A stretch of DNA of 64,000 bases from Iris pallida. Its lineage: Eukaryota; Streptophyta; Magnoliopsida; Asparagales; Iridaceae. Positions 1-10,906 of the stretch are shown piece after piece (position 1 is the first letter of the stretch; each line of letters starts with the position of its first letter). Position numbers and translations under genes: made by a program. Location: NCBI GenBank assembly GCA_029216955.1, contig JANAVB010005598.1:1104327-1168326 (forward strand). Reading direction: 5' to 3'. The notes beneath the pieces are model-generated. The model had not been told where the DNA came from and did no database searches. It worked only from the letters and a program-made list of their open reading frames with translations.

Positions 1-355
1 GTAGCAAATTTAGCAGCAGTTTGGCAGTAGCAACAGCCCCCATTTTGCCCCCTTTTGACCCTCCAATACACCCCCAATTGACCCTCCTATATACCTCCCT
101 ATATCCACTATATATCTCACTATATAACCCCTCGATTTGTGAGTGTTAGAGTTAATTGGTTAGAAAGTTAGTGGATTGAGTGGTAGAAAATAAGGTCGTT
201 CACATGTTAATAGGTAATGTGAAGGTAAGTGCTATGCTAAGGTATTCCATATTAGAGGGTAAGATGCATATATGTGATACTTGGATTTGAGTTAGGATTA
301 GATATAGAGATATAGATGGTTATGGGCTAGAGTGAGGGTTAGAATCAAGTGGTAT

Positions 356-382
356 CTTGTGATACCAAGATGGTATCACAAG
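356..382. repeat. Perfect 11-bp inverted repeat in LTR A
   Basis: CTTGTGATACC (356-366) and GGTATCACAAG (372-382) are exact reverse complements separated by the five bases AAGAT. The 3' LTR keeps both arms intact at 9182-9208. More GATACC/GGTATC half-words follow up to about 480. It could be a protein-binding palindrome or an RNA hairpin; function unknown. Confidence 0.7.
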
Positions 383-719
383 GTAAATGAGTTTTACCCT
401 ATGTAAAGGGTAAGGTATCAAGATACTTCAAGATACCAAGTTTAAGTGTTAAGATACCATGGTGTAGTATCGAGATACGAGGGTAGAGTGTTAGAACACC
501 TTAGTTAACTATTGAAGGATGAGTAGAGTGAGGGTTATGTAGGTAGAGTATGGGTTAGAGGCTATGGTAATGAGTTTACCTTGGTAAGATGAAAGGGGTA
601 AGTTAAGGTAATGACTATAATCTAAGATATGAGTTTACTATATTAAGATATAGATATAATTAGGAAGTTATGGCTGGTAATGGTTAGGAATAGTGGACTT
701 AGACTAGTTTTGATCCCGG

Positions 720-1010
720 TTGACCATGGCTGACTGTTTTGACCCAGAATCAACCAAAAGTCAACCGTAGCCTAGAAATGACTAAAACTTGATCGGAGTT
801 GACCAGTTGTCCAAAGTCAATTATTAGTCAATGTTAGTCAAGTTTGAACTAGAGTTGACCAAGGGTTGACCAGAGTTGACCAGTTGACCAAAAGTCAACT
901 ATAAGTCAACCTTTGACTTAGATTGACCTAGTTTTGACTTGCTTTGACCTAATTTGACTTGCTTTGACTTGGATTGACCTAGTTTGACTTGGTTTGACTT
1001 GATTTTACTT
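720..1010 (+). promoter_or_regulatory. TTGAC (W-box core) cluster in LTR A
   Basis: About 16 copies of TTGAC on the plus strand and 6 of GTCAA lie in roughly 290 bp, where about half a copy would be expected by chance. TTGAC is the core of the W-box bound by plant WRKY transcription factors (established knowledge). The same block recurs at about 9535-9845 in the 3' LTR, and a shorter version at 13744-13830 in solo LTR D. The tract also looks like a decayed short tandem repeat, so expansion without regulatory function is an alternative. Confidence 0.5.
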
Positions 1011-2204
1011 CCAGAATATTATATTGATACAACATTTCATCTTTAGGTCTTCGAGGTACTGTATTGGACTCAATTGACATTTTCTATCACATCACAGACG
1101 AGTACAATCTCAGATAACCTTTTCAATTTATGATAACTGTTATAAATTATGTACTTAGTATAGATATACTTGTTCTTAACACATTGGTCACACGGATTGG
1201 TATTTATGGATCCCGACATGAGATGTTATTCCGTGTTATCTTGGTATATCTTGTGCAAGCCCCTTGTAGTTCTTGTGAAGTATATGGATACCGATTCTCG
1301 AGAAGACTTGCTTCTTTCTCGTAGAATCCCTTATCATGACGTGTCTTGTTTGGATCTACTCTACCAGTTGGGGTGGGGAGTATTAGTGTAGATGTGTGGT
1401 CATTATCCGCCTTTTTTATTCTTGTAGACCTTGTGAATGCCAATCCTACACTCTACGTATGATTGGCTAGATCATTAGACCTTGTTCAGACCCAAGCCGG
1501 CCACATATCGAAGCTAGTACTCACACACTTAGATAGATGATTCTTGTACATGCCATGATCAGTTTTACTTGCCTTGTTCTAGCTCTAGTTTATAGCTTAC
1601 CTTGCCATGATACTTACATGTACATTTTTATTACTCTTGTATATACTCTCTATTTATAATCTTGTAGCTTTTATCCTATCTTATGAACTGTTGTTAGTTG
1701 ATTGTGCTCGTTCCATCCTGACTGGATATGTTGACAAAAATATTACAGATGACGGTGAGGAGGATTGTTGTACCTACTACGGTCCGGATGACATAGTCGG
1801 CATAGACTTGAAGACCTTGGTTCAGCAGGGCTTAGCTCCGCCCGATGAGCCTCTAGCTATAGTTTAGTTAGAGTAGATTTTGGACTGGACCATGTCTCCA
1901 GCTTGTTACTTATGCTTATGATATTGGAATTTGTATAACTATATTACAATGTGTTTCTCTTCTCTCTATTGAGCTGGATATTACACTTTGTGGTTTATGT
2001 CTATCTTGATTTCGTGCCATAATTCTTCCTACTAGATTGTGATTGAGATTATCAGTATTTCATAATATATCCTTCGTACAAAAATGACAGGTTATTATAT
2101 ATTATTTGTTAGCTAGCAGACCTACAGCGTTCTAAGCCATTTTTACGGAGTAGGCTAGGCGCTGTTACGCACTTGTGCCCCTACCTAGGGTGCGGGTCGT
2201 GACA

Positions 2205-2468
2205 CATTTTTAGTGGTGCCCCATGCAGGTCAGAAGTCGTAATTAGTGCGATGTCATAGTGGCGCTCGACTTAGAGTGCTGTTACGAGCCTGTGGTACAT
2301 ATCTAGGATAGGCTATAGGCTAAGTTTACTTAATCACAAAATAGAAAAACTTCCACTTGCTGATCTTTTAATTGTCCTTTTTGATATTAATTCTTGCATT
2401 CTAACTGTCCTCCTTGATATAATCTTTCTTGTGCCATATAGATTTCCTTCTTTCAATCTGTCTTCAGG
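2205..2468 (+). other. Element A leader with post-LTR motif
   Basis: The leader starts straight after the GTGACA LTR end. It contains TAGTGGTGCCCCATGCAGGT at about 2211-2230, a version of the GTGGCCCATGCAGG motif found at the same place in X, Y and C. By position this should be or include the primer-binding site, but I cannot match it to the 3' end of a known plant tRNA. The leader ends in a pyrimidine-rich TCTTCAG just before the gag ATG. Confidence 0.5.
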
Positions 2469-3830
2469 ATGGTGCAGACAAGATCACAGCATCTTGAGGC
2501 CGCAGATATTGAGAGGTCCGCTATATCTCGTGGGCCTGATCCAGTCACTTCTGTCGCAGTCGGAGCGTCGACAGTAGCTTTCGGGGGTGCTCCTCCACCA
2601 GTTTTGAGGACTGTCCCGGAGGTTGCTACGACTGTTCCTACCGCAGTACCAGTTGTTGACGTGGGCACTCATCCTCCTCCTGCACAGCGGACTCCTTCGT
2701 CAGTTGCAGATGTTCTTCCTCCTCCTTCTCCTCCTCCTTCTCCTCTGCCTACAGACATGGGATAGATGCTTGCTTTCTTCCAACAGATATTGGAGACTCA
2801 GGGAGCCCAGTCTGAGGTACAACAGAGGCAGACTAACGTGATGCATCAGGATATGGAGGATGCCCATTAGTTGGCTTTAGCAGCCGTGGACCAGAGGTCT
2901 CCACATCAGGGATCGCGTCCGAGGCCGTACGACATTCAGGACTTCAAGAAGTTGGGGCCTCGTGACTTTAACGGGACTGAGGGTGTAGTCTATGCTGACG
3001 ATTAGCTCGAGGACAACGAACGGCAGATGAGGGCCTCTCACCTTGCAGACGACCTGAAGGTCGAGGCAGTGGGTTTACAGTTGTTGGACATTGCTCGCAC
3101 CTGGTTCAGGAATGAGCCAGCCCTTGCTGGGGAGGGCCATACCTGGGCCGAGTTCAAGCTTCTCTTCAAGGAGAATTTCTTCTCTCCTACAAACAAGATT
3201 GACTTGGTGAGACAGTTTCAGAATCTGCAGTAGGACAGCTTGTCTGTTAAAGAGTACGTCGCAGAGTTTGGTCGTCTAAGCTGATATACGGAGTATATGG
3301 TTCGTGACCTGGAGATCAGGGCGAGCCTTTTCAGAGAGGGATTGATCTGGGATATCAAGATCCTTATCCCCTTTTTTTATGCGACTTACACCGAGATCTA
3401 TGCGTAGGCCCACAAGGTAGAGCGGGTGTGGGGCTTGAAGCCCAAGAGGGATCGCGATCTTTTCTCGGGGGCTAATAAATGCGCTCAGCCTCAGCATCAT
3501 TCTTTTCAGCATCACCAGCCGCAGGTTTAGGCCAGGGCACCGGTTCAGCAGGTACAGCACAACCAGCAGAGGCAGGTACAGAATGGCACTTCGTGCAACT
3601 TCTGCAAGAAGCCTGTTCATATCTGGAAGGTATGTCGGAAGAGGCTGGGTATGTGCCTCTATTATGGTGACTACGGACATTAGTTGAGAGATTGTCCTAC
3701 GAACCCTCGTAGGGTGGCCCGTGGAGCGGTGGCAGCTCAGGGGGCACCGGCGAGGGCACCTGCAGCACATCAGAGGGGTCCACTTTCGACCCAGCAGCAG
3801 CGGTTTGCCCAGCACCACCAGCAGTGGGGT
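2469..3830 (+). pseudogene. gag: Element A gag (broken)
   Basis: The capsid/nucleocapsid gene of element A, which would package its RNA. The frame opens with ATG at 2469 (MVQTRSQHL), then a Pro/Ser-rich stretch, a retrotransposon Gag core around 2920-3340 (DFKKLGPRDFNG, ARTWFRNEP, WAEFKLLFKENFF) and a nucleocapsid. One CCHC knuckle, CNFCKKPVHIWKVC, starts at 3594. A second knuckle at about 3645-3690 has lost a cysteine (CLYYGDYGH) and carries a stop. All pieces stay in one frame, but at least seven in-frame stops interrupt it (2763, 2868, 3003, 3231, 3282, 3405, 3672), mostly TAG where relatives have Gln or Trp. Clearly non-functional. Confidence 0.85.
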
Positions 3831-3839
3831 GTTCAGGGC

Positions 3840-4200
3840 AGAGCGTTTGCTCTAACAGCCGAAGGAACTGAGCCGGTGGCAGATGTTGTGGCAGGTTCTG
3901 TTCTACTCGATTTCTTTCCTGCATTAGCTTTATTTGATTTCGGAGCTACACGCAGTTTTGTATCTGATTCTTTTGCTCTTAGACACAATATTATTGCTGA
4001 GTATCTAGGCAGGACTTACAAGATTATGACCGGGGGAGGTATTATCCTGGTTAATAATATTTGCAAGGGGCAAAGTGTTACATTGGAAGGCCAGGATTTG
4101 AATGCGTGCTTGCTCGTAATGTCACTTCCGAGCTACGATGTGGTACTCGGTATAGATTAGTTGAGCAGGCACCATGCTAGTATAGATTGTTGAGGAGGCA
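3840..4200 (+). pseudogene. pol: Element A aspartic protease (degenerate)
   Basis: The retropepsin that would cut the Gag-Pol polyprotein. It lies in the same frame as gag and is recognised by ALFDFGATRSFVSD (about 3930) and YDVVLGID (about 4135). The catalytic Asp is present, but the usual D-S/T-G triplet reads D-F-G, so the active site is altered. A TAG at 4158 replaces the conserved Trp of the GMDW motif, and a TGA follows at about 4189. There is no separate start, as expected for a single fused gag-pol frame. Confidence 0.75.
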
Positions 4201-4205
4201 GGGTT

Positions 4206-5060
4206 TTGTTTAGACCGCCAAGAGAGCCAGAGTTTGAGTTTGCTAGAGGAGCAGCGGAACCGGGAGATGGATTCTGTGGAGCCTTGTTGGCGGGACATGA
4301 ATTGTCACATCCATTTATAGCAGAGTTCTTGGATATTTTTCCCGAGGAGTTGTCTGGGATGCCGCCAGACAGAGATATTGAGTTCTCTATAGACTTGGTG
4401 TCGGGCGCTTAGCCTATTTTACAGCACGTCTATAGTGTCAACAACAGCGAGTTGGCAGAGCTGAAGAGGCGAGTCGACGAGCTGCAGGACAAGGGCTTTA
4501 TCATATTTAGTTCTTCACCTTGGGACACGCCAGTTCTGTTTGTACCGAAGAAGGATGGTACGATATACATGTGTATCGATTACAGAGCACTCAACAACCT
4601 CACTATCAAGAACAAGTATCCGTTGTCGAGGATTGACGATTTGTTCAATCAGTTAAGCGGCACGAAGGTGTTCTCGAAGATCGACTTGCGGTCTTGGTAT
4701 CATTAGTTGAAGAGGAAGCGGGATGACGTTCCGAAGACAGCTTTTCGGACTCGATACGGCCAGTACGAGTTCACCGTCATGCTATTTGGGTTGACCAATG
4801 CCCCAGCAGTGTTCATGAACTTGATGAATAAGGTATTTCATCAATACCTTGACAAGTTCGTGATGGTCTTCATAGATGACATCTTGGTATACTCAAAGAT
4901 GCCTGAGGAGCACGAGGACCATCTGCGGATTGTGCTGGAGACTCTAAGGAAGGAGCAGCAGTATGGGAAGATGTCAAATTATGAGTTCTTCTTGGACCGA
5001 GTGGAGTTTCTAGGACATGTTGTATCTGGTGATGGAATTTCAATAGATCAGAAGAAGATT
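4206..5060 (+). pseudogene. pol: Element A reverse transcriptase
   Basis: RNA-directed DNA polymerase of the element. Visible blocks in order: [20 protein letters not shown], the fingers block [54 protein letters not shown], and the catalytic FIDDILVYS at about 4870-4895 with both aspartates intact. TAG stops at 4410 (relatives have SGTKP/SGAQP) and 4704 (YHQ in relatives) break it. The frame is the same as gag until about 5100. The catalytic core looks complete, so decay is mainly by point stops rather than deletion. Confidence 0.85.
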
Positions 5061-5660
5061 TCAGCGGTGGAGTCTTGGTCTACACCCAGTTCAGTTGCCG
5101 AGATTCGAAGCTTTCTGGTTTGGCAGGATACTATCAAAAGTTCGTGCAGGACTTCTCTCGAATTGCAGAGCCGATGACTAGACTCACCAGGAAGGACATG
5201 GAGTTCGTCTGGACTGATGAGTGTCAGGCTACTTTCGAGGAGCTGAAGAAGAGGTTGACGTCGGCTCCTATTCTGACATTGCCATCGGGGTCCGGAGGAT
5301 TCACGATCTACAGTGATGCTTCGAAAAAGGTTTGGAATGCGTTCTTCAGCAGCATGGAAAGGTTGCTTATGCATCTAGGCAGTTACGCCCGCATGAAAAA
5401 AACTATCCGACCCAAGATTTAGAGTTGGCAGCAGTCATTTTTACCTTGAAGCTATGGAAATATTATCTGTACAGAGAGCGTGTGGAGATTTTTACTGTCC
5501 ACAAGAGCTTGAAGTACGTATTTACATAGAAGGAGCTGAACATGAGACAGAGACGATGGTTAGAACTGATGAAAGATTTTGATATATCCTTGCAGTATCA
5601 TCCAGGAAAGGCCAACTTGGCTGCGGATTTTCTGAGCAGGTATCTGGTGGCCATATGTTT
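5061..5660 (+). pseudogene. pol: Element A RNase H region (two frameshifts)
   Basis: RNase H would remove the RNA strand of the hybrid. The RT-RH connection ([26 protein letters not shown]) is shifted into another frame at about 5100. The SDAS motif sits at about 5312. A second shift near 5335 leads into [20 protein letters not shown] and [17 protein letters not shown] at 5595-5640. A TAG at 5527 interrupts the FTQKELN motif. Three reading frames are used in 600 bp, so the domain cannot be made as one protein. Confidence 0.8.
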
Positions 5661-7269
5661 GACGATGGATTGTTACCTTCTGGCAGATTTGGAGAGCTTG
5701 GGCATAGAGGTGATAGTTTCTGGGTTTGAGGAGCAGATGTGGGGTCATCAGGTGTAGTCAAAACTGATGGACAGAATCAGACCGGCACAGTTTGAGGACG
5801 AGGCTCTGAGGGTCATCAGGGAGCAGGTTCAGACAAGATTGTTGGATGATTTCTCTATCGCGAAAGATGGGTCGTTGAGGCATGGTACAAGATTATGCGT
5901 GTTGAGTGGAGGTCTTCGAAAGGAGGTTCTTCAGGAGGTACATCGTTCTCAGTACCCGATGCATCCTGGTGCCAATAAGATATACAGAGACTTGAGACTG
6001 CATGTTTGGTGGTATGGCATAAAATGCGAGGTGGCTCTGTTCGTTTCTAGATGCTTCGTGTATCAGCAGGTGAAAGCCGAGAGACAGAGGCCAGGTATTC
6101 TACTCCAGCCACTACCCATTCCGGAGTGGAAGTGGAAGAATATTACTATGGACTTTGTATCTGGACTTCCGTGTTCTCCAGGAGGGAAATATGCGATTTG
6201 GGTCATTGTTGATCGATTGACCAAATCAGCCCACTTTTTGCCTTTCAAAGTGGATTTGTCTACGGAGAAGCTGGCGGAGATGTACGTATGGCAGTAGTTC
6301 GATTGTACGGGGTTCCAGTGAGCATAGTCTCGGATCGGGATAGCCGATTCAGTTTCCACTTCTTGAGGAGTTTAGAGTTTAGCTTGGACACATCGCTCAA
6401 GTTCAGTACCGCATACCACCCCAGACAGACGGACAGTCGGAGAGGACGATTTAGACTCTCGAGGATATGCTCCATACCTGTATCTTGGACTTCGGGGGAT
6501 CTTGGGAGAACCACCTTCACTTGGTAGAGTTTGCTTACAACAACAGCTACCAAGCCAGTATAGAAATATCACCTTTTGAGGCTCTATACGGACGGAGGTG
6601 CCGTACTCCCTTGTCTTAGGATGATGTCGGCGAGAGGGTTTTGCTTGGCCCTAAGATGGTAGTGGATGCATCATAGAAGGTCCGGGTTATCAGAGATAGA
6701 CTTCGGGTGGCACAGGACAGGCAGCGACATTGGGCCGATAGCCACCGGAGACCATTGGAGTTTGAGGTATAGTTTAAATTTTTCTAGTATTTGAGTCTGA
6801 TTGTGATTGTTTTATATCAAGCTTTAAGTTTTGTGTTTTGTTATAGGTTGGTGATCTTGTGTTTCTGCAGATTTCTCCGACGCGTGGCACGATTCGTTTT
6901 GGTGGAGGCGGGAAGCTTAGTCCACGATACATCGGACCTTTCCGTATCCTGGAGAGGGTCGGTACAGTGGCATACCGACTGGAGTTACCGCCTGCACTAG
7001 AGGGAGTACTCAACGTGTTCCATGTGTCACAGCTGAGGTGGTACGTGGCAGATCTCAGTCACATTTTGGACCACTCCGAGATCGAAGTGGGACCGACTCT
7101 CAGTTATCCTGAGCAGCCGGTTGAGATCTTGGACCGAAGGAAGAAGGTGCTCCGGAACCAGGTCATTCCTTTGGTTCGAGTCGCATCGAGGCATCACTCT
7201 CCAAGTGAATCTACCCGGGAGAGAGAGGACGACATGCGAGAGCGATTTCCATATCTCTTCGAGCCTTGA
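5661..7269 (+). pseudogene. pol: Element A integrase and chromodomain-like tail
   Basis: Integrase inserts the cDNA; the tail of this clade targets chromatin (family knowledge). The zinc-binding N-domain keeps both His (HRSQYPMHPG, about 5941) but the last Cys is Tyr (CFVYQQ). The catalytic core shows TMDF (about 6148), SDRDSRF (about 6330) and, after a frame change, the region with the catalytic Glu around 6430-6450. Stops lie at 6295, about 6449 and 6617. The C-terminal region resumes at 6847 after an 80-bp intron-like insert and ends with VEILDRRKKVLRNQVIPL and RFPYLFEP, the group II chromodomain-like end of Tekay elements. Confidence 0.82.
6767..6846 (+). other. Intron-like insert in element A integrase
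   Basis: The coding sequence for PLEFE stops at GAG and is followed by GTATAG..., 80 bp of AT-rich, T-rich DNA ending TTTTGTTATAG. The coding sequence then continues with GTTGGTGATCTTGTG (VGDLV). Removing 6767-6846 joins the integrase tail exactly in frame. In X and Y the equivalent codons (LEFSVGDH at about 29291 and LEFFVGDH at about 33970) are contiguous. It has GT-AG ends, a pyrimidine-rich 3' part and a CTGAT branch-site-like word. A plain insertion that happens to keep the frame is less likely. Confidence 0.65.
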
Positions 7270-7325
7270 GGTAGAATTTTTTCTTTTCCTTGTTCTGTTT
7301 TTGTTGCTGTGATAGTTTTGCTTTC

Positions 7326-7360
7326 AATTTCGAGGACGAAATTATTTTAAGGGGAAGATT
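7326..7360 (+). promoter_or_regulatory. Pre-LTR inverted repeat and polypurine tract of A
   Basis: AATTTCGAGGACGAAATT (7326-7343) is a 7-bp perfect inverted repeat with a 4-base loop. The purine run AAGGGGAAGA (about 7349-7358) follows and should prime plus-strand DNA synthesis. The 3' LTR starts directly after, at 7361. Confidence 0.75.
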
Positions 7361-8555
7361 TATCACTCCCAGTTTTCAAAATAAAGGTAAAATTGTCTTT
7401 TTTTCAAAATTAGAATATTTGTGAATAATTACTTATCATATATTGTGTTTTTGGGGTTTAGTTAGTCGGGTTTGAGTTTCGTCTCGTTTCGACTTGTGTT
7501 AGTGACCCAGGTAGCTTAGACTGTAGTCGGGACCCCAAGATTAGTTAGTCATGGCCCACAATCCACACTAATATTTGGTTAGTGTAATTAGACTAATCCC
7601 ACTTGATTAGAATGGTTAGATTAATGACTTGACCTTTTTGCCCCCAACCTCTTGCACTTGATTAATTAGGCAAAAAGGGCTTAGTTAGGGGCATCCTTGT
7701 CTTTTCATCATGACTAAAACCTAATAGGAGTGGCCGACCACCTCTTGGAGTCCTTCACATCATTTTTTATTACACACATAGCCTCTTTTTCCTCTCATGT
7801 GTTCTTCCCTAATTTAGAGAGCTCCCCCTTTGATTTGATCTTCAAATTATATCATTCCTCCACCAAATCATCCATCAATCCTCTCTATACTACCAAGGAA
7901 GGGTGCTAGCAAGGATTGGAAGAGAGAGAGAGCAAGGAGAGATGTCCATTTGGAATAATAGTCCGTGTCGGTTTCGTATCCTTTGGAGTTTTCATTGGGA
8001 ATCAACTCCCAATAGGTAGATTTCTCTCCATCTTGTCATTTATATAATGTTGGTGGTTTTGATCCATAGGAACCCACCCCACATGATAGATTCATCCTTT
8101 AGAACGTTTTAGAGGCTCATTAGAGTCCTTGTTTGGTGTTTGCATGAATATAGGTGTGTCCCATGGAGAGATTCCAAAGAGGGCACACCAAGTGCTTGTG
8201 AAAATGCGAAAGAGGACATATAGATCTCTAATTTCAGTTTTATATTGTTTAGAGGGTAGATCTAGCATGGTATTGATGTTTGGACCAAGTTTTATATAGG
8301 GTGTTTGGTGAGATTCAATGTGGTTTAGCCAATATTGATTCATCTTGCAATAGTGGACTGTTTTGAGTAATATTACAAGTGTTGGACTGATTTTTACATA
8401 TTAATATATGTGGTAGTGTTTGTGGTTGTGTGTGGTTATGTGTTGGTGTTTAGAGAGGGGAATGTTGAGAGTGTGGTGTTGTTCTTGAGGGTTGTGTGTG
8501 TGGAGATGTGTATACACTTGTGAGTGTGTGTGTGTGTGTGTTGTAAGTTGAGGGA

Positions 8556-8636
<81 letters not shown>

Positions 8637-10550
8637 TTGTGTTGTATATATATGTATATATATATGTTAGTGGTCATATATATATAGAAAGAGAGTAAGG
8701 TAGAGAGGGTAGTAGAGAGGGGAGTATAGAGGGAAGTAGTAAGTGAAGTAGAGAGGGTGGAAGAGGAAGAACAAAGGAGCAGCAGCAGCAGCAAGATGCT
8801 GCCCTTGGGCAACAGCAGCAAATTCAGCAGCAATAGCAGCAGTTTGGCAGCAGCAACATCCCCAATTTTGCCCCCTTTTGACCCTCCAATACACTCCCAA
8901 TTGACCCTCTTATATACCCCTCTATATCCACTATATATCCCACTATATCCTCTAGATTTGTGAGTGTTAGAGTAGTGTTAATTGGTTAGAAAATTAGTAG
9001 GTTGAGTGGTAGAAAATAAGGTAGTTCACATGTTAGTAGGTAATGTGAAGGTAAGTGCTATGTTAAGGTGTTCCACATTAGAAGGTAAGATGCATATATA
9101 TGATACTTGGATTTGAGTTAGGATTAGATATAGAGATATAGATAGTTATGGGCTAGAGTGAGGGTTAGAATCGAGTGGTATCTTGTGATACCAAGATGGT
9201 ATCACAAGGTAAATGGGTTTTACCCTATGTAAAGGTTTAGGTATCAAGATACTTCAAGATACCAAGTTTAAGTGTCAAGATACCATGGTGTGGTATCGAG
9301 ATACGAGGGCAGAGTGTTATAACACCTTAGTGAAGTATTGAAGGATGAGTAGAGTAAGGGTTATGTAGGTAGAGTATGGGTTAGAGGCTAAGGTAATGAG
9401 TTTACCTTGGTAAGGTAAAAAGGGGTAAGTTAAGGTAATGCCTATAATCTAAGATATGAGTTTACTATAGTAAGATATAGATATAATTAGGAAGTTATGG
9501 TTGGTAATGGTTAGGAATAGTAGACTTAGACTAGTTTTGACCCCGGTTGACCACGGTTGACTATTTTGACCTAGAGTCAACCAAAAGTCAACCGTAGCCT
9601 AGAAATGACTAGAACTTGACCGGAGTTGACCAGTTGACCCAAAGTCAACTGTTAGTCAATATTAGTCAAGTTTGAACTAGAGTTGACCAAGGGTTGACCA
9701 GAGTTGACTAGTTGAACAAAAGTCAACTATAAGTCAATCTTTGACTTAAATTGACCTAGTTTGACTTGCTTTGACCTAGATTGACCTAGTTTGACTTGCT
9801 TTGACTTAGATTGACCTAGTTTGACTTGATTTGACTTGCTTTTACTTTCAGAACATTATATTGATACAACATTTCATCTTTAGGTCCTCGAGGCACTGTA
9901 TTGGACTCAGTTGACATTTTCTATCACATCATCGACGAGTACATTCTCTGATAACTTTTCCAATTTACGATAACTGTTATAATTCATGTACTTAGTGTAG
10001 ATTTACTTATTCTTGACACATTCGTCACACAGATTGATATTCATGGATCCCGACATGAGATGTTATTCCTTGTTATCTTGGTATATCTTGTGCAAGCCCC
10101 TTGTAGTTCTTGTGCAGTATATGGATATCGATTCTCGAGGTGACTTGCTCCCTTCTGTTAGAATCCTGTATCATGACGTGTCTTGTTTGGATCCACTATA
10201 CCAGTCGGGGGTAGGGAGTATTAGTGTAGATGTGTGGTCACTATCCACCTTATTTATTCTTGTAGACCTTGTGAATGCCAATCCTACACTCCACGTATGA
10301 TTGGCTAGATCATTAGACCTTGTTCAGACCCAAGACGGCCATATATCTAAGCTAGTACTCACACACTTAGATAGATGATTCTTGATTTTTGTATATGCTA
10401 TGATCAATTTTACTTGCCTTGTTCTAGCTCTAGTTTACAGCTTACCTTGCCATGATACTTACATGTACATTTCTATTACTCTTGTATATACTTTCTATTT
10501 ACAGTCTTGTAGCTTTTATCCTATCTTGTGAACTGTTGTTAGTTGATTGT
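7361..10550 (+). repeat. 3' LTR of element A, truncated
   Basis: It begins TATCACTCCC (apparently TG changed to TA) after the polypurine tract. From about 8812 it repeats the 5' LTR, including the palindrome at 9182-9208 and the TTGAC cluster at 9535-9845. Homology stops at AGTTGATTGTG (about 10550), where the 5' copy goes on for about 500 bp more. The missing part does not reappear before 15396. The first 1450 bp carry stretches also recognisable in solo LTR D (GGTTTGAGTTTCGTCTCGTT). Small ORFs at 8450-8963 are repeat-derived. Confidence 0.82.
8558..8634. repeat. (TA)n microsatellite
   Basis: An uninterrupted run of about 38 TA dinucleotides inside LTR A, preceded by a short (TG)n. It creates false Tyr-Ile repeat ORFs. 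Confidence 0.97.
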
Positions 10551-10906
10551 GATGGAACTGGAGATTCCCAGGACCCTTTCTTTGGTGTACGTATTGATCG
10601 ATAGAAAGTTAAAAAGATCTAATACGTGTTCTAACCCTTCATAGGCGGAAACTAGGGTTCACGAATTATACCTGCGATGGAAAGGAGACAAGTAATTCCT
10701 GGCAATCTCGAGCGGACGACCCCAAGATCTTCTGCACGTATTCCTTCCTCGAGTTGGACGTTGTGTGGGCGACGATCTCCCAACCTTTTCTTCTCCTTGG
10801 CAGCCCTCTCTTTCTCTCCTTACGTGAATCACGATAGAGAAAGTATTTGATTTCTGATCAGTAATCTGGCGGCCAGAGAATAGAGGATATATATAGGCTA
10901 CGGTAG
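10550..10906 (-). mobile_element. Copia-like LTR fragment, 3' part (minus strand)
   Basis: Read on the minus strand this ends ...CCAGTTCCATCA. Before that it has a leader-like run with GTATAATTCGTGAACCCTAG and a purine-rich AGAGAAAGAGAGGG stretch, and it starts within CTATATATATCC, the usual R-U5 layout of plant copia LTRs (inference). It is separated from its other half (15012-15395) by solo LTR D. No coding sequence is seen. Confidence 0.45.

Larger units (their letters stand above)
1..2204 (+). repeat. 5' LTR of element A (left end outside the window)
   Basis: The sequence from 1 to 2204 is repeated with small changes from about 8812 in the 3' LTR, until that copy is truncated. The right boundary is the GTGACA at 2199-2204, the same terminal hexamer seen at the ends of the X, Y, D and C1 LTRs. 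Adding the first about 1450 bp seen only in the 3' copy (7361-8811) gives a full LTR of roughly 3.6 kb. It contains a cluster of GGTATC/GATACC words (350-480), a TTGAC-rich block (720-1010), and small ORFs such as 1607-1867 that I do not regard as genes. Confidence 0.85.
1..10550 (+). mobile_element. Element A: decayed Ty3/gypsy Tekay-like chromovirus
   Basis: This is a plus-strand LTR retrotransposon whose two LTR copies can be matched by eye: window position 1 onward corresponds to about 8812 onward. The 5' LTR is cut by the left window edge and ends GTGACA at 2204. gag-pol runs from 2469 to 7269, followed by an inverted-repeat motif, a polypurine stretch and a 3' LTR from 7361. The 3' LTR breaks off at about 10550, where a copia-like LTR begins. 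The gene order PR-RT-RH-IN and the C-terminal tail with an ILDRR motif place it near Tekay/Del chromoviruses (family knowledge). Many TAG stops and several frameshifts show that it is not autonomous. Confidence 0.88.

Noticed and set aside
8450..8833. ORF with a long Tyr-Ile repeat on the minus strand.
   Set aside because: It is the (TA)n microsatellite and CT-rich flank translated, with no coding signal.
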